Source of the DNA: Prunella strophiata
Lineage: Eukaryota; Chordata; Aves; Passeriformes; Prunellidae
Direction: 5' to 3'
Assembly: GCA_036583965.1 (NCBI GenBank)
Contig: JAZBQD010000034.1
Span: forward strand, 11,844,040 to 11,908,039
DNA length: 64,000 nucleotides
The translations under genes and the position numbers were made by a program. The notes below the pieces were generated by a model. That model searched no databases. It was not told the origin of the DNA and was given only the letters and a program-made list of their open reading frames with translations. Each line of letters opens with the position of its first letter. Positions within the stretch are counted from its first letter, which is position 1. Shown piece by piece: positions 1-16,727 of the stretch.

Positions 1-125
<125 letters not shown>

Positions 126-169
126 TGAGTACCCGTGGGGAGGAGGCTGCTCTGCAGGGCTCGCTGCCC

Positions 170-499
<330 letters not shown>

Positions 500-528
500 A
501 GGCTATGCAGGAGCAAGGTTTCAGCCCT

Positions 529-855
529 GGAGCCCTGCTGGGATTGAAAGTTGGGCAAATTGGTGAATCTGACCTGAACTCTTTGACTGAATTCCCTTGT
601 CCACTCCAGCTCTTCCCAGAAGGACATGGATCTCAAATATTTGAATTCACTGGATTTGGCATTTAGGTTTATTTCTAAGTCTGTTGTCAGAAATCATAAA
701 TTTGGGCTAAACTCAGTGTTTTCAAAGTGGTAGTTCAGACTTTTATATATGGAAATTCATTATTTAATACAAAAAGCTTTATGAAATTGGAAGAACAGAA
801 TTTCTGTCTTACCCTTTGTGAGATGTTCAGTTCAATGTGTCAGGAGAAGCAGTGG
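529..855 (+). repeat. Tandem duplication, copy 1 (follows CTG tract 1)
   Basis: This segment, from 'ggagccctgctggg' to 'caggagaagcagtgg', recurs at 1376-1702 with an offset of exactly 847 bases and no indel. By eye I find five substitutions in 327 bp, about 98.5% identity. It is joined to CTG tract 1 by 'aggctatgcaggagcaag', which is absent from the second copy. Confidence 0.95.
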
Positions 856-871
856 AGAAGTTAAACCTAAG

Positions 872-1373
<502 letters not shown>

Positions 1374-1375
1374 CT

Positions 1376-1702
1376 GGAGCCCTGCTGGGATTGAAAGTTG
1401 GGCAAATTGGTGAATCTGACCTGAACTCTTTGACTGAATTCCCTTGTCCACTCCAGCTCTTCCCAGAAGGACATGGATGTCAAATATTTGAATTCACTGG
1501 GTTTGGCATTTAGGTTTATTTCTAAGTCTGTTGTCAGAAATCATAAATTTGGGCTAAACTCAGTGTTTTCAAAGTGGTAGTTCAGACTTTTATATATGGA
1601 AATTCATTATTTAATCCAAAAAGCTTTATGAAATTGGAAGGACAGAATTTCTGTCTTGCCCTTTGTGAGATGTTCAGTTCAATGTGTCAGGAGAAGCAGT
1701 GG
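1376..1702 (+). repeat. Tandem duplication, copy 2 (follows CTG tract 2)
   Basis: This is the second copy of the 327-bp segment, directly after CTG tract 2. The differences from copy 1 are c/g in 'gatgtcaaat', a/g in 'ctgggttt', a/c in 'aatccaaaa' and a/g twice further on. Copy 2 ends where a CR1 3' tail begins. Confidence 0.95.
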
Positions 1703-1704
1703 GG

Positions 1705-1757
1705 GGACTCAATGGTCCTGGGGGGTCCCTTCCAACTCAGAATATTCTATAATTGTG
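1705..1757 (+). mobile_element. CR1 LINE fragment, 3' tail, sense
   Basis: The tail 'gggtcccttccaactcagaa' followed by 'tattctataattgtg' matches the 3' end of avian CR1 elements in sense orientation. Only about 50 bases remain. Confidence 0.7.
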
Positions 1758-4700
1758 TGACCTGTTTTAGGACATCATCTCAGTGCAGCTGTGATTATTT
1801 GGTGCCTTTCTGCAGAGCCAGCAGCTGGCCATGGTGCTCAAAACAGAGCAAAACCACCCAGGATGCCTGGGATGTGGGGTTTAAGTCCTGACTGGGAACT
1901 TTTCAGCAGAAGCCATGTGAAAGCTGCCCAGAGCATCCCACCAGGCTCCTCTCCACATTGGGTCTGCCTGGGCCATGCTGCCCTGCCAGCACTCCCAGCC
2001 CTGCAGAGTTGTCTGTGCTGGGGGTCCCTCCTTCACCTTGTCAGGGATGAGAAAGAGGTTGGCAAATGCCAAAGGAATGAGGTTCAGAGTGAGGCTTGCT
2101 TTTGAACTTACAGCCCTTTGGTGACAGGACAAAATGCAGTCTTGATTCTCCAGGACCCCAGGAACACAAGTCCTAGTCCTGTAGGGGACAGCTGAGGTCC
2201 TGAAGGAGTTTTCAGAGCAGGGGACAGTCCTGCTGAGCATGAGGGATGTGTTCCATGCATGCAGAGGAAAGTCTCCTCCCTTGCACTGCAATGTGGCACC
2301 AGCACAGCACTGGGACAGTCTTTTTTGTGTCTCACAAATCCACCCTGACTTGTCTTAGGGACACAGGATGGGGCTTTCCCTCCCACACACCTCTCTGTGG
2401 GAAGCTTGGCATGATGTTTTCCCCTTGCTGTGAGCTGACCTCCAGGAAACCACTCCAAAGCCACAGTGCCTGAGCCCACAGTGGTTGCTGTGTGCACAGC
2501 AGACATTAGATGCTGCATTTGATGTGTCAGCTCTGGAACGTGTTACACAGTGAGCCTGGGGCTGAGCTCATCACTCCTCTTGGAGAAATGACCTTTCCAG
2601 CCTCATTTCTGTCCTGCAAGTGGCTGCTGCTTTACAGTTTCACCACAGCCAGCCTCTTGTGCCACATGCAACCTGTAACACAATGTTTACTTTCCCTTGT
2701 TGAGCCAAATTTTCCTCCTAGACCTCTCCTAGAGCCTCAGGGTGCATTTTAATGGAAGGATTTGTGAGACCAGATGCATTTACATCTGTCTGTGCTCAGT
2801 AGTTAGGGAGAAGAGAACTGAGTGTGTGGGATGTGACTTGCTTCAGATTTGAAAAGAAGAAGATGCCCTTGAAGCACAAGACTTAATGAGAATCAAGGCA
2901 GTTCCATCCCTGACTGCCTGGTGGCACAGCAGCCCTCACTTGTGGCATCCCCCAGGCACATCCCTGGAGAACAGCACTGACAAATTCCAGTCACTGGTGC
3001 AATTCAGCACAGTAGCTCTCTTATTAGCACTCATTATCTAAGTGCATCTTCCAGTAGTTATTGTCTTTTGATTGAAATAATGATCAAACTTTCACTAAAA
3101 TGATGACTGCTCATGGGAGTAAAGATTGCTTTAAATGCTCAAGGGATATTTGGACTGGGGAGAGATCCTCCTTAACTTCAGCCTGCTGACTACTTATCCT
3201 GGGGGGACTTCATGTTGTTATAAAGGAAATTTTCCATGAGTCATAAATTTTCCTTTCAAGAATTTGGAAGAGACTTTAAAATACTTACTTTCCTCTGATT
3301 ATTTAAACACACAGGAGTGGCAAATGATGATCAGTGAAAATGAGTCCTTTCATCATGTGAAACAAAGAGAATAGATTTACATTCATTCCAAAAATCCTTC
3401 TTAGACATACCATGCAACAAACCAGAAGCCCTGAGGTAGACAGTCTCGAACAATTTTAATAAGCTAATTACAAGGCTGTTTTGGCAGATGGGCAGACACC
3501 AGTTGTAGCAATGCTTCCTGCTCTATTTTTGGTGGCTGCTTGTTGGCCTTGCTGAAGGTGGTGGTCTCCTGATGCCATCAACTTACTCATGGAAAGGAGG
3601 AAGATTTTGGTATTAGAGCTTGGGTATTACAGCTGTTCATTCACTGAAAAATCACTGGGGCAAAAAGGTGTAATGCTTACCTTGGTGTCCCTCATAAGCC
3701 CTTCTGTGACTGCAGCAACATCACAGAAGGCATCTCCTGGGAGCATTTTTGTGAATTCTAATGAGGATGGGTGAAATTTTACAGTGAGTTTTGCAGTCAG
3801 AAATGTGACTATTTAATTGTGGGACCTGATTCTCAGAGGTCCCTTGGACAGTTGTGACAGAAAAAGACCCACTGGATTTGTGCCTATAATTGACTGTGGG
3901 CAGTTCCAAGCCCATTGACAGCTCCCTGGATTGCCTCAGTGGGAAACCTTAGGCAAACAGCTGCTCACTAAAATACTTCAAATTACACATTTAAGAAAAG
4001 CACACCTTCCCAGGGCAGTATGTAAGCAGAAAAAAAGAGTGTACACTGAGGGAATTGCTCACTTAGTTCTAAAGATAATAGTTAGTGAATATTTGGTTTA
4101 ACTTTCACCCTCCCTTTCTACTGTACTTTGAAATTGTGTACTCAATTTCTTCTCTGTTCATCTACAGAGCAAGCACATAGCACCCCAGTGGCCTCTGATT
4201 TGAGTTATTATACAAAGTTTCTGTCATTTCTTTCCTTTTGATGTTCTGGAAGCAAAGGAAATGAGGATACAGTTGTCTTTACTCCTCACTAGTTAAATAT
4301 AGAGATTATTTAACTAAACATACTTTCAAAATTTGTTGGAAGTTCTTCAATGCTGAAGAGCAGATCATTTCCACAGCAGTTGCCACCACACCAGCTATGT
4401 TTATCTGTTTATCAGATGCTGTGTACAGCACACAGCTCTTGAAACAGCCTGTAATTAAGAACATGCTATGCAAACAAAATCGAAATGGAGGCAAGGCTGA
4501 TTGTTTTCATCTTGCTTTCTGCATCAGAAATCAGGCTGAAGGCTACAAGGCAAGGTTTTCTGTCTCACTCTCCCCAAAGGGGAATGTGACTCACTGTTCA
4601 GTGCCAAAGCTACTTCGAGGCTTGAAGGCTTTTTTCTACTTGTTTTGTTTTGTCAGAATGTGATAGTTTTGTAGATTACATTGACTGCATTGCTTTTTTG

Positions 4701-5267
4701 GCAGAATTAACTCTCAAACTCATTTAAGGAGATAAATCTGAAAGGATGCCTTAAGGTTTCTTAAAGAGGAGGGCACAAGACTGACATGAAATGAGAGCCT
4801 TGCCTTGGTCCTTTTTGATGAACTGCTGTATACAAAAGTGAGGAAAATCTGCAAATTGATAACTGGCCATGGTCTGTTAGGAAGCATCACCTTCCTCAGT
4901 GCAAAATCTTTGCATTTTACTGAAATAAGTGTAATGAAACAAGCAAACAAACAATCTGTGTGGTGTCCTCAGTGCAGTCAGCTCTACCACAGTAAAGAGG
5001 GTGATTGCTGCATAGCCACCTCCACAAGGAGCATCTGCCAATCTGTCACTGCCAGACCCTCCTGCTGCCAGGAGCTGTCAGTCTGGGCAGGACTCCTGAC
5101 TTCCTAAATCCTTCATTTGTTTGCCTTTGAGAAGGATAAAACACCTGCTGACCTTGCAGGAAGGGGGTAAATTGCTTAGCTGGCAACAAGGAGGCACATT
5201 GGCATCCTGTAATCTTGAGAACTTGGCTCCCAACGCCCTCCTCTCATGTTTTAGTGAGATGTTCTTG

Positions 5268-5351
5268 AAAAAAAACAAAAAAAAAAACCAAAAAAAAAAA
5301 AAAAAAAAAAAAAAAAAACAAAAAAAAAACCAAAAAAAAAAACACCAAAAA
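5268..5351 (+). repeat. A-rich low-complexity tract
   Basis: This is a run of A with scattered single C or CC interruptions, about 84 bases. It may be the tail of an old retroposed sequence, but no body is recognisable upstream. Confidence 0.85.
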
Positions 5352-6751
5352 GCCCAACTGATGTTTCCTGCAACCTGTGCCAAATCTCGTGCAACCTGGC
5401 AATAATCTAAAAGGGAGAAGGAAAGAGTCATCCAGCCTTTTTGAAGGGTAGGGAGGGACTAGTACAAGGTCTTCTTAAATAATTTCTTCTGACAGAGAGA
5501 GTCCTGCATCTGCCTGGGGGCACTGCTAAACATTGGTTTTTTGTGCTACAGGTTAGGTCAGCCTCTCCAGCAGCCTCCCAGTCCCACCACCACGGGCACT
5601 GGTCCCTTACCTGGCACTGGAAATAAGGTTTATGGACATGAGAGAGGAACCTGGCACCCCCACCCTTACCTCTGGGGCTCAGGGTGGTCAAGGTTGCTCT
5701 CAGGTCTTAATTTACTTTTCAAGGAGAATCTGGTACTGCTCAAGTATAGAGGTCAATGCTTAAGCTGCAGAAAAGGAGCAGAGCTGACACATTGTATTAA
5801 AATCTGCCAGCAGGGTGGAAAACTGAGGGAACCTTTCTAAATTAAAAAGGAAAGTTAATAGCAGGGTGCAGCTGGGCTCAAGGCTGGGGGTTATGGTTTT
5901 TATTAGTTTGGGAAATCACCTCGGTGGTGGGTTTCAATGCCAAAGATCATTGGTGTGATATGTGTTCCTTAGCTAGAAAGTACAATATCTATTGAAGAAG
6001 CAGTGGCCACATTGCCACTGCACAGTGCAGGGAGTCTGAAACATTAATGCCAGGTCAGCTTGGCTGCAGGTGAGGGCAGGAGAACAGAGCAGAGTGTTAC
6101 AGGAGAGGAAAAGCAAGTGGAAAAGTGATGGCACCTGAGTGTAGCATGGTCAGAGATCCCCCAAGGGTATCTCTGCAGCCTTGCAGAGCAACAGGGGTCA
6201 GGGAGTGGGGTACCAGTGACTCTGGGGATCCAGGAGGTTGTGCAACATTTATTTGAAACATCACTCAAGGTTACTCCCCACAAAACAACATACAAAGTCA
6301 ATATTATACTCTTTACTGAGGTTTTGCTACTAGTAGTGAATGAGACGTGGAGTACCACAAATTATGATGGGAATTAAAAACCAGCTTGGTGCAGCAGAAA
6401 GGAGCTGTCCAGGAATCTTCACAAGCCTTTCAAAGGGTTGAAATTAATTTCTCTTGCTTTTATGAATGGTGTAATTGATGTAAAGTTTATTTTTCCTGTT
6501 GAATATGCCATGGTTTGTGTCTATAAGCTGTTTTTACAAACAGATTTAGCAGGATTATTCTGCCACCCTAGTAAAAAACATTTCATCAAAATACTTTTGA
6601 TATGGCATTATTTCATTGGAAAGTGTTACTCCTGGTAGGCAGGAGGAGAAAGGAGGCAATTAACTGTTAACAGGCTAAGGACTGCTCAGCAAAGGCAAAA
6701 TGCCTTCTAAGTTAAATATTAGGCAAAATGCTTTCAAAATGTGCCAGCATC

Positions 6752-6793
6752 CCTCCTCCTCCTCCTCCTCCTCCTCCTCCTCCTCCTCCTCCT
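6752..6793 (+). repeat. (CCT)14 microsatellite
   Basis: Fourteen perfect CCT units lie in the intron. The opposite strand is (AGG)n, a motif able to form G-quadruplex-like structures. Confidence 0.95.
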
Positions 6794-7613
6794 TCTGTCC
6801 TTTTCAGCTGTGGCTGCTCCCCTCCCCTGTTACAGCCCCAACTCCTTGGACTCTCCTTTTGACCTGTTAGTCCAGCCACATTCTTTCCAGCCCCACTTCT
6901 CTTTGTCATGGGTTTATTCTCCTTTTTCCTGTCTTTCAACCTTTTAATTTTCCTCTTACTCCTTTCTACTTTCAAGCAAGGATAATAATCAAATCAAAAT
7001 GCCTCTCTACAACATCTTCTACCACTCCTTAAATCCAAATTTTTCCTACAAATGCTTGGGTGTCTGACATTTTTGGAGTCCCAAAGCAGGATGGGAAGAA
7101 AATCAGACTATGGTCTGACTATATTTGCAATCAGTGCTCTTTATATTAATGCCACAATGCAGAACTTTTCAATCCCTTCTCCTGGGTAAAAGACATGCTT
7201 CTCTTCTGCCCTGGAAACTGCACAGAAGGAGGTCAGACTTGGTTCTGTCTTCTTGGGATAAAAAAAGAGTGAGTGAGTGAGCAGAAGCAAAAGCCCTACA
7301 TAAAAACTTTCAAACTGCAAGTTGCCCATGGATTTGTCATCCCTATTAGGGACACAAAATCCAAGTGTAATGCACCTGATAAGAACAGATGGAGCAAATC
7401 AGGGCACACTGTAACTTTGTAGTATTAAACAGAAATCATATTTCTTTATCAAATCAGGAAATATGATTTGGCACATCCCTGGGTGATGGATAATGGGTTA
7501 CAATAACTGTGCCAAGACATATTTATATTTGTGCTTTGCTGCTTTTATTATTAGCATGTGGCCTGGCTAACCTGCTGTCAACTCTATAAAGAGATTGTTT
7601 GTTTTATTTTTAG

Positions 7614-7809
7614 GGTAGAAGAAAGTTTTAAAACTTTATTCTGGTCAATATTTGGCTTATCTGAAGTGATATCTGTGGTGCTGAAGTATGACCATAAATT
7701 CATTGAGAATATTGGATATGTACTCTATGGAGTATATAACGTGACTATGGTGGTTGTGCTGCTTAATATGCTAATAGCCATGATCAACAACTCCTATCAG
7801 GAAATTGAG
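7614..7809 (+). CDS. TRPC7: TRPC7 exon encoding pore helix, selectivity filter and S6
   Basis: This 196-bp exon follows the acceptor 'ttttatttttag' and precedes a gtaaga donor. It has one base finishing the split Thr codon, then 65 codons. The pore helix and filter region reads '[17 protein letters not shown]', with the LFW and FGL residues typical of the TRPC pore. '[15 protein letters not shown]' follows, and then the hydrophobic S6 segment ending '[17 protein letters not shown]', where the channel gate lies in this family. The exon ends in phase 0. '[14 protein letters not shown]' and 'INNSYQ' are TRPC7-like; TRPC6 has different residues in both places. No frameshift or stop is seen. Confidence 0.97.
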
Positions 7810-11159
<3,350 letters not shown>

Positions 11160-11512
11160 TAATGTGTGGCTTCATTGCACCAGGCACCAGGGAAAGGGCA
11201 ATCTTTATTAAAGGTACTCCAAGGCCAAATAAGCAAGGCCAAAGAGAGGGGCAGAGGCACAAACAAGCTCACAGCTTGACTGGCTCAGGGCCATTGATCC
11301 AGGCTCTCCCAACAGAGCTGTGTGACACTGCCCAGGGAGGGGACAACAGGGTGGCACAGTCCAGCTGAGATGTGTGCAGCCCACCCTCAGCTGTGACCTT
11401 GGAAGAGACACTGAGGAAAAGGGAAGGGAAGTTGGAGGAGGCTTTGCAGAATTCGCCTTTAGGACATGTAGGCTGCTTTAAGGTCTGCCTGGATCTCTTA
11501 GAGGAGCAAACT

Positions 11513-12138
11513 GAGCCCTCCAGCTCATGGTGAGACACCCAGATCCTGGGGAAACGTCCAGGTCCTGGCGAGCCCTCAAGCTCATGGTGAGCCTTCCAGC
11601 TCATGGTGAGCCATCCAGCTCATGGTGAGCCATCCAGCTCATGGTGAAACATCCAGCTCATGGTGAGCCATCCAGTTCATGGTGAGCCATCGAGCTCATG
11701 GTGAGCCATCCAGATCCTGGTGAAACGTCCAGGTCCTGGCGAGCCCTCGAGCTCATGGTGAGCCATCCAGCTCATGGTGAGCCATCCAGCTCATGGTGAA
11801 ACATCCAGCTCATGGTGAGCCATCCAGCTCATGGTGAGCCATCCAGCTCATGGTGAGCCATCCAGCTCATGGTGAGCCATCCAGCTCATGGTGAGCCATC
11901 CAGCTCGTGGTGAGCCATCCAGCTCGTGGTGAGCCATCCAGTTCATGGTGAAACATCCAGCTCATGGTGAAACATCCAGTTCATGGTGAGCCATCCAGTT
12001 CATGGTGAGCCATCCAGCTCATGGTGAGCCATCCAGCTCGTGGTGAGCCATCCAGTTCATGGTGAAACATCCAGTTCATGGTGAGCCATCCAGGTCCTGG
12101 TGAACCATCCAGGTCTTGGTGAGCCCTCCAGCTCCAGG
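11513..12138 (+). repeat. 19-bp minisatellite, about 33 units
   Basis: The array is built on the unit 'gagccatccagctcatggt'. Variants include 'gaaacatccagctcatggt', 'gagccatccagttcatggt' and 'gagccatccagctcgtggt', and diverged 'aaacgtccaggtcctggc' units sit at the edges. It spans about 626 bp and the units are contiguous without spacers. The middle units are the most uniform and the edges the most diverged, as expected for unequal exchange or slippage. Because 19 is not a multiple of three, open frames through it have no coding meaning. Confidence 0.93.
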
Positions 12139-12456
12139 CAAAGCCCACGGCCTCCACAGAGGATCATCCTCCCAGGAGTTTGAGAGAACTGCTCAGGTCT
12201 GGTGCTCACCCACTCTCTGCCAGCACCTAAATTGAAGGGAGAAGTCTGTCCATGAGGTTTACTCTGTATTATCAAATAATTTAACTATCAACATGGGGAG
12301 CATTGCCAAGATAGAAAAGCATGGATACAAGTTCATTTAACACTGCTATTGATTACTGGAAGAGCCACTAGAACAGTGGAGTCACAAAATGAAAGAAGTG
12401 TTTCTCCTTCAACTACCTCAAATAATGATTTTTAAATGTTTTTAAAATGTTATTTG

Positions 12457-12500
12457 AATCAGACTGCACTAAGCTTGCAATCAGACTGCACTAAGCTCGC
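12457..12500 (+). repeat. Short 22-bp tandem duplication
   Basis: Two adjacent copies of a 22-base unit beginning 'aatcagactgcactaagc' differ at one position (cttgc versus ctcgc). Confidence 0.85.
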
Positions 12501-13570
12501 TTTGTTTGAAATTTAATTTCTGCTTCAAAGCCTAAAACAAAGTAATAAAATTTTCTCTAAGCCTCTCCTTCCCCAAGCCAGATAAGTGAAAGTGTCTGGC
12601 TTGCCCTTTTTCATGGAACTCATGCAAAATTCATATTTTCCATGGCTTTAGCATAAACAATTAAGAGTATCAGTCATTTCTTGCTTGCCTATTGATTTTG
12701 TGCATGTATCATCTTCAAGAGTCTCTGTAAGCTCATGATACACCTGATGAGTAAGAAAGAATTTTTTTAAAAATTACACTATTACTTCAGACTTATAATC
12801 TAATCATTATAAACATCCTGATTTGAAAGGAAAAAACTAATCAGGATCTCTGGTTCAACCATGGAAGAAAAGTCCTTATCCAGGGCCTCCCCTCTACATA
12901 TAATTGGATAGAGGTGCAGAAGTCTATGATATTTATTCCTCTGAATAAGTGAATTTTTTTTTGTTGTTGTTATTATTGGACCAAAAACCTCAGAGGTGGA
13001 TTACAGTCAAAGAAACCTCCAACAGCTATTGTGTGTAGTGTCCAGGAAAGTCTCCTTGGAAACTTCTAGAGCTGTCATGCCTCTGATAAAAAATAAAATT
13101 GTCTGTTTAAAAAATGCATATTTTTCTTGAACTGAAAGAAATAGCAAAGGATACTGCTGTTTTAAAAGGACCCATGAAAATCCATTGTGTTTCAGAATTT
13201 GGTTTTGTACCACAATCTTGTTCTTTCCAAATACAAGTAGTTATCTTTATTGTGTTCTGAATTGATAAGCATCAGCCTCATTAAGCTAAAAGTGTTTTGT
13301 GCCTCTTAACACCTTGTTGTCTAAAACTTGTGTGTGAATACCATTATGGTCTAGATAATTTAGAATCCAGATTTTTTCATCAATTTGTGTATTTTTTTGT
13401 TTTTTCTGTCTTCCAAAAATTTCTTTTTTTGGCCTGAATGTTCTGGCTTTTACTCTACTGTACATAGAACCATTTCCTACTGTTTTTCTAAAGCTCTTCT
13501 TAGTTTGGGGCTGTCTGGGTGTGAGAAGCTGTCATTGATTTAATCATGTCATGATGTTTTATAATTTCAG

Positions 13571-13651
13571 AAAGTTCGTTTTCACTCTAGCATTCAAAAC
13601 ACAGAGAGTTTTTCTGGGAAGAACGCTTACACCAAGCCCACAAGATACCAG
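13571..13651 (+). CDS. TRPC7: TRPC7 exon encoding variable cytosolic linker
   Basis: This short exon has 81 bp (27 codons) and is phase 0 at both ends. It lies between the acceptor 'gttttataatttcag' and the donor gtaatc. It encodes 'KVRFHSSIQNTESFSGKN' followed by 'AYTKPTRYQ'. The last residues, 'KPTRYQ', lead directly into 'KIMKRL' of the next exon, as in other TRPC3/6/7 proteins. The first two thirds are Ser/Asn-rich, with no recognisable fold, and are likely a flexible cytosolic linker. This linker is poorly conserved between paralogs. Because the exon is symmetrical it could be skipped without a frameshift, but no transcript evidence is visible here. Confidence 0.92.
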
Positions 13652-16651
13652 GTAATCACAGCAGGAGCCAGGGCAGAGGGCTGTCAGTGCCCAGCTCTCA
13701 CCTGCAAGAATCACGTTTGCCTTCCTCCCAGCCGGTGCTGTCCTGGCATGTGCCAGGCTGGGGCACTGCCCAGGGCTGGGCTGGGGTGTTTTGGAAACAA
13801 AGGCAGCCTGAACCCCAGTGGAAATAGGCATGGTGTTAGCATTTGTCATGCTAATTAATTCCTTTTGAGGGGGTTTAACTTAAGACATCACCCAACCTTT
13901 ACTCCTCCCATCCTTGCATTGACAGCAGTTCATTTCCCAGCGGCTCAGCCATCTCTCCAGCTGCTGCACTGACATTTGCATGTGCTTCCCCTGGCAGTGG
14001 CTCAGTCCTGCCAAGCTAAACCTGCAATGTGCTACGGTTCTGAACCCCCTGTGGCTGCAGAGGTGGCACAGGGCACCACAGCTGCCTGTCCAGCACTAGT
14101 GTTGTGCCAGCAGATGTGTTATTTCTTGTGCAAACAGTGTCCTAGGGCAATACAATGAACAGAATGTGCCCCTGCAGGATTTTTGCCTTCTTTTTTAACA
14201 TAAAGTGGAAAGGAATCTGATGTGTCTGAAGTGTGATGTGTCTGAAGGGACTGACATTAAAGACAGATGAGGAAAATAATAGTTAAATTGGCTAAAATGT
14301 GCAAGGGCAATTCCAGAAGTGGTTTCTCTTGTGTTGGTACAGCTTCCAGCACAATGGGCTCCCAAGCTGTTCAGCAGACCAGTAAGAAATTTCTACTAGT
14401 TTTAAAATTTTTTCATGCTTTTCTACCACAATAGGAGGGGTATCTGAAAATCTAAGTTAGAAATGGGAATGTATTCACTCTGGCATCTGGAGTTAGTTGG
14501 CTTGATTCTATCAAAGGAAAAGGAATGAGAGATTGTGTCCTGCTCAAAGTGTCATTTCAGCACTTCTGACACGTTCCCATCCATTCAAACCCACAGGTGC
14601 TGTGTCAGCCTCTGCTGCACTGGTTCTCTTCCTGTAGCTATTATTTCTCAATGAGACCACCTTGTGTCTGTGGTAAAATTAGACCTTTATTTCCAATACT
14701 GAAAAAGTCAAAGGTGACCATGAAAAGTAGATAGAAAAATATAAGTACCTGATATTTTGTTTTGATAATGCCAGGTTTGTCTTCAAACTACCTTAGAACA
14801 TTTTGCTGCAGAAAGAAATTGCCCAAATAATATGAGGAGAATGTAATAGTCTTGATTATCTAAACATAAAGAAGAAGGAACAGTGTGATAATCTGGCTGG
14901 AAAGCTTTTCTTCTACAACTGGGAAAGCCTTTGGAGCAGTTGCTTCTTGCTTAGCAGCGTTTATCAAGGGATGTATCTGCAGTCTCTGCAGTCTGTGTGC
15001 TTAAGACTGACTACATATGAACAGGACTCTAGAGGGATAACAAAAATATACAGAATTTAAACATGCAATATTTTGAAAAGCATGAGGAACAAGTCAAAAC
15101 AGCTGCCATGATTTGGGAATAAACTAGTCTAAGAAAAATGATATCTTTATCAAAGAGAATATGGGAACTGGTGTAAGGAGAGGTTATATATCTTTTTTTT
15201 CCAGGTAATAAGAACCCATGTTCTGATTCCTTGTTTTAGTCTAAATCTCCTCTGACTTCTTCTCTGGAAAAAAAATTAATTATTTTTGGATCCAGGATTT
15301 CCCTACTTTCCCCAAACATTACTTCATTTATGTTTTCTCAGGTGACAGCCCTACCTCCCTCTGGATTCTACTACCTTGGCCATCTCCAGCACACCATAGG
15401 TGCACTGCACCCCATCTCTGCTGCCTTAGTGACTCACCTGCCTAGCCAGATGCCTCTGACACACAAGGACAGTCTTAGCCGTCCCATATTCCATGGCTGC
15501 ATGGCATGTACAAATGACTGGACCCTTCTTTGACCTCCACAAGCCTTTTGCACTGCTATAATCTTTATTTGGCTAGTCAGAAAAAAGAGCAGATGTACTG
15601 TTTTCTTAATCCATATTTCACACCCTGTGTAGCATTTTCCAGATGTTCCAAGCAGAGATGTGATTGCTCTGTGAAGAAGTGAGTCCATGCTGGGAGAGGC
15701 TTCTCCTTTAACACTGGACAGCTGGTCAGTCAAAGACACTGAGCTCTCTTGTGTTTGCAGAGGATGGATGTAAATCTCTTTCTCTGAGAGAGCAGTTCTT
15801 TTTATGTTTGTATTTTTTTATTCCTTTTTTCCTCTATAGGTTTTTATTATGAGATTTTTTCCCCACTGGGATGTCTTTTCTACAGTGAAGACGAGGCCAT
15901 CAGCTGTACCCCAGTGCAGCCCACAACTGCCAAAGTTACTTTCCTTCTAGATAAATGGAACTTAGACATTCTTGGAACAATAGCACATTGCAAGCTCATA
16001 TCCATAACTATCATCTATTTCCCTACTTACTCTTCCTTACTAACAATCATCCACTTTGTAAGTTTACATGGCTTTCTTTATATTTTTCACCATATATATT
16101 TCTTAAAATCCACCATTTCCATAAGAAACTTTTCTCCCTTAAGCCAAGTTCCCCACCTTTGTTCAGACTCTCTTTTCCTCTGTCCTTATCTAAATTTATT
16201 TTCTCTTAAAAACCCAATGACAAGGCTAACAGAGTCTTTCTGTGAACCTCAGGTCAGCTGCATTGTGAGTGAGTTTGCTAACATCATTAATTAACCACTT
16301 ATTTCTTCCTGTAAAGTACTATTAGACAGCAACATGCTAAAGGAAGGCTCTGGAACCCATTTCCTTAGCTTTCTATTGGATCATCTGTGTTTTCTTTCTG
16401 TCTGTGGGACATGCTCTACATTCACATCCATCCCACAAAGAACCCCATAATGCTTCATATATGGGGTCACAATTGAGTGGCTGTCAATCAACCACTGTAG
16501 TACAATGTTCACAATATAAAATGTAAAATAAATGGGGGAAAAAATAATAATTAAAACATATCCCTAGTGAAACCAGATGTTTGAGTTGCTCATAATGAGT
16601 CTGGCATGGGGACAGTCTCCCCCTAAAGGAGTGTCTCTGCTCTCCTTTCAG
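13652..16651 (+). other. TRPC7 intron between linker exon and CIRB exon
   Basis: The intron starts gtaatc and ends 'tctcctttcag'. It has a GC-richer beginning (13660-13840) and an AT-rich remainder. I see no repeat family or supported gene in it. Confidence 0.8.
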
Positions 16652-16727
16652 AAGATAATGAAGCGGCTGATTAAGCGCTATGTGCTGAAGGCTCAGGTTG
16701 ACCGGGAAAATGACGAGGTCAATGAAG
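16652..16727 (+). CDS. TRPC7: TRPC7 exon encoding the CIRB (calmodulin/IP3-receptor binding) region
   Basis: This 76-bp exon begins after 'gctctcctttcag' and encodes '[20 protein letters not shown]' followed by 'DEVNE', plus one base of a Gly codon. The basic amphipathic helix '[12 protein letters not shown]' is the conserved C-terminal segment that binds calmodulin and IP3 receptor in TRPC proteins. The residues '[11 protein letters not shown]' match TRPC7; TRPC6 has a different sequence here. The exon must end at 16727 (aatgaag), because the next exon starts with 'ga gaa ctt aaa' and the joined protein reads NEGELKEI. The intron therefore starts with gcaagt, a non-canonical GC donor in an otherwise strong context. 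Reading through would add '[12 protein letters not shown]', which is not TRPC-like. Confidence 0.95.

Larger units (their letters stand above)
1758..7613 (+). other. Remainder of TRPC7 intron after the CTG region
   Basis: This is unique intronic sequence of ordinary composition. It holds an A-rich tract (5268-5351) and a (CCT)14 microsatellite (6752-6793). Open frames here are short and show no recognisable domain. It ends with the pyrimidine-rich acceptor before 7614. Confidence 0.8.

Noticed and set aside
11513..12138. Possible CRISPR-like array
   Set aside because: The units are contiguous, with no unique spacers, and lie in an intron of an animal gene, so it is a minisatellite.
11269..12275. 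Open frames on the minus strand through 'HHELEGS'-like repeats
   Set aside because: They are products of the 19-bp minisatellite, whose unit length is not a multiple of three.
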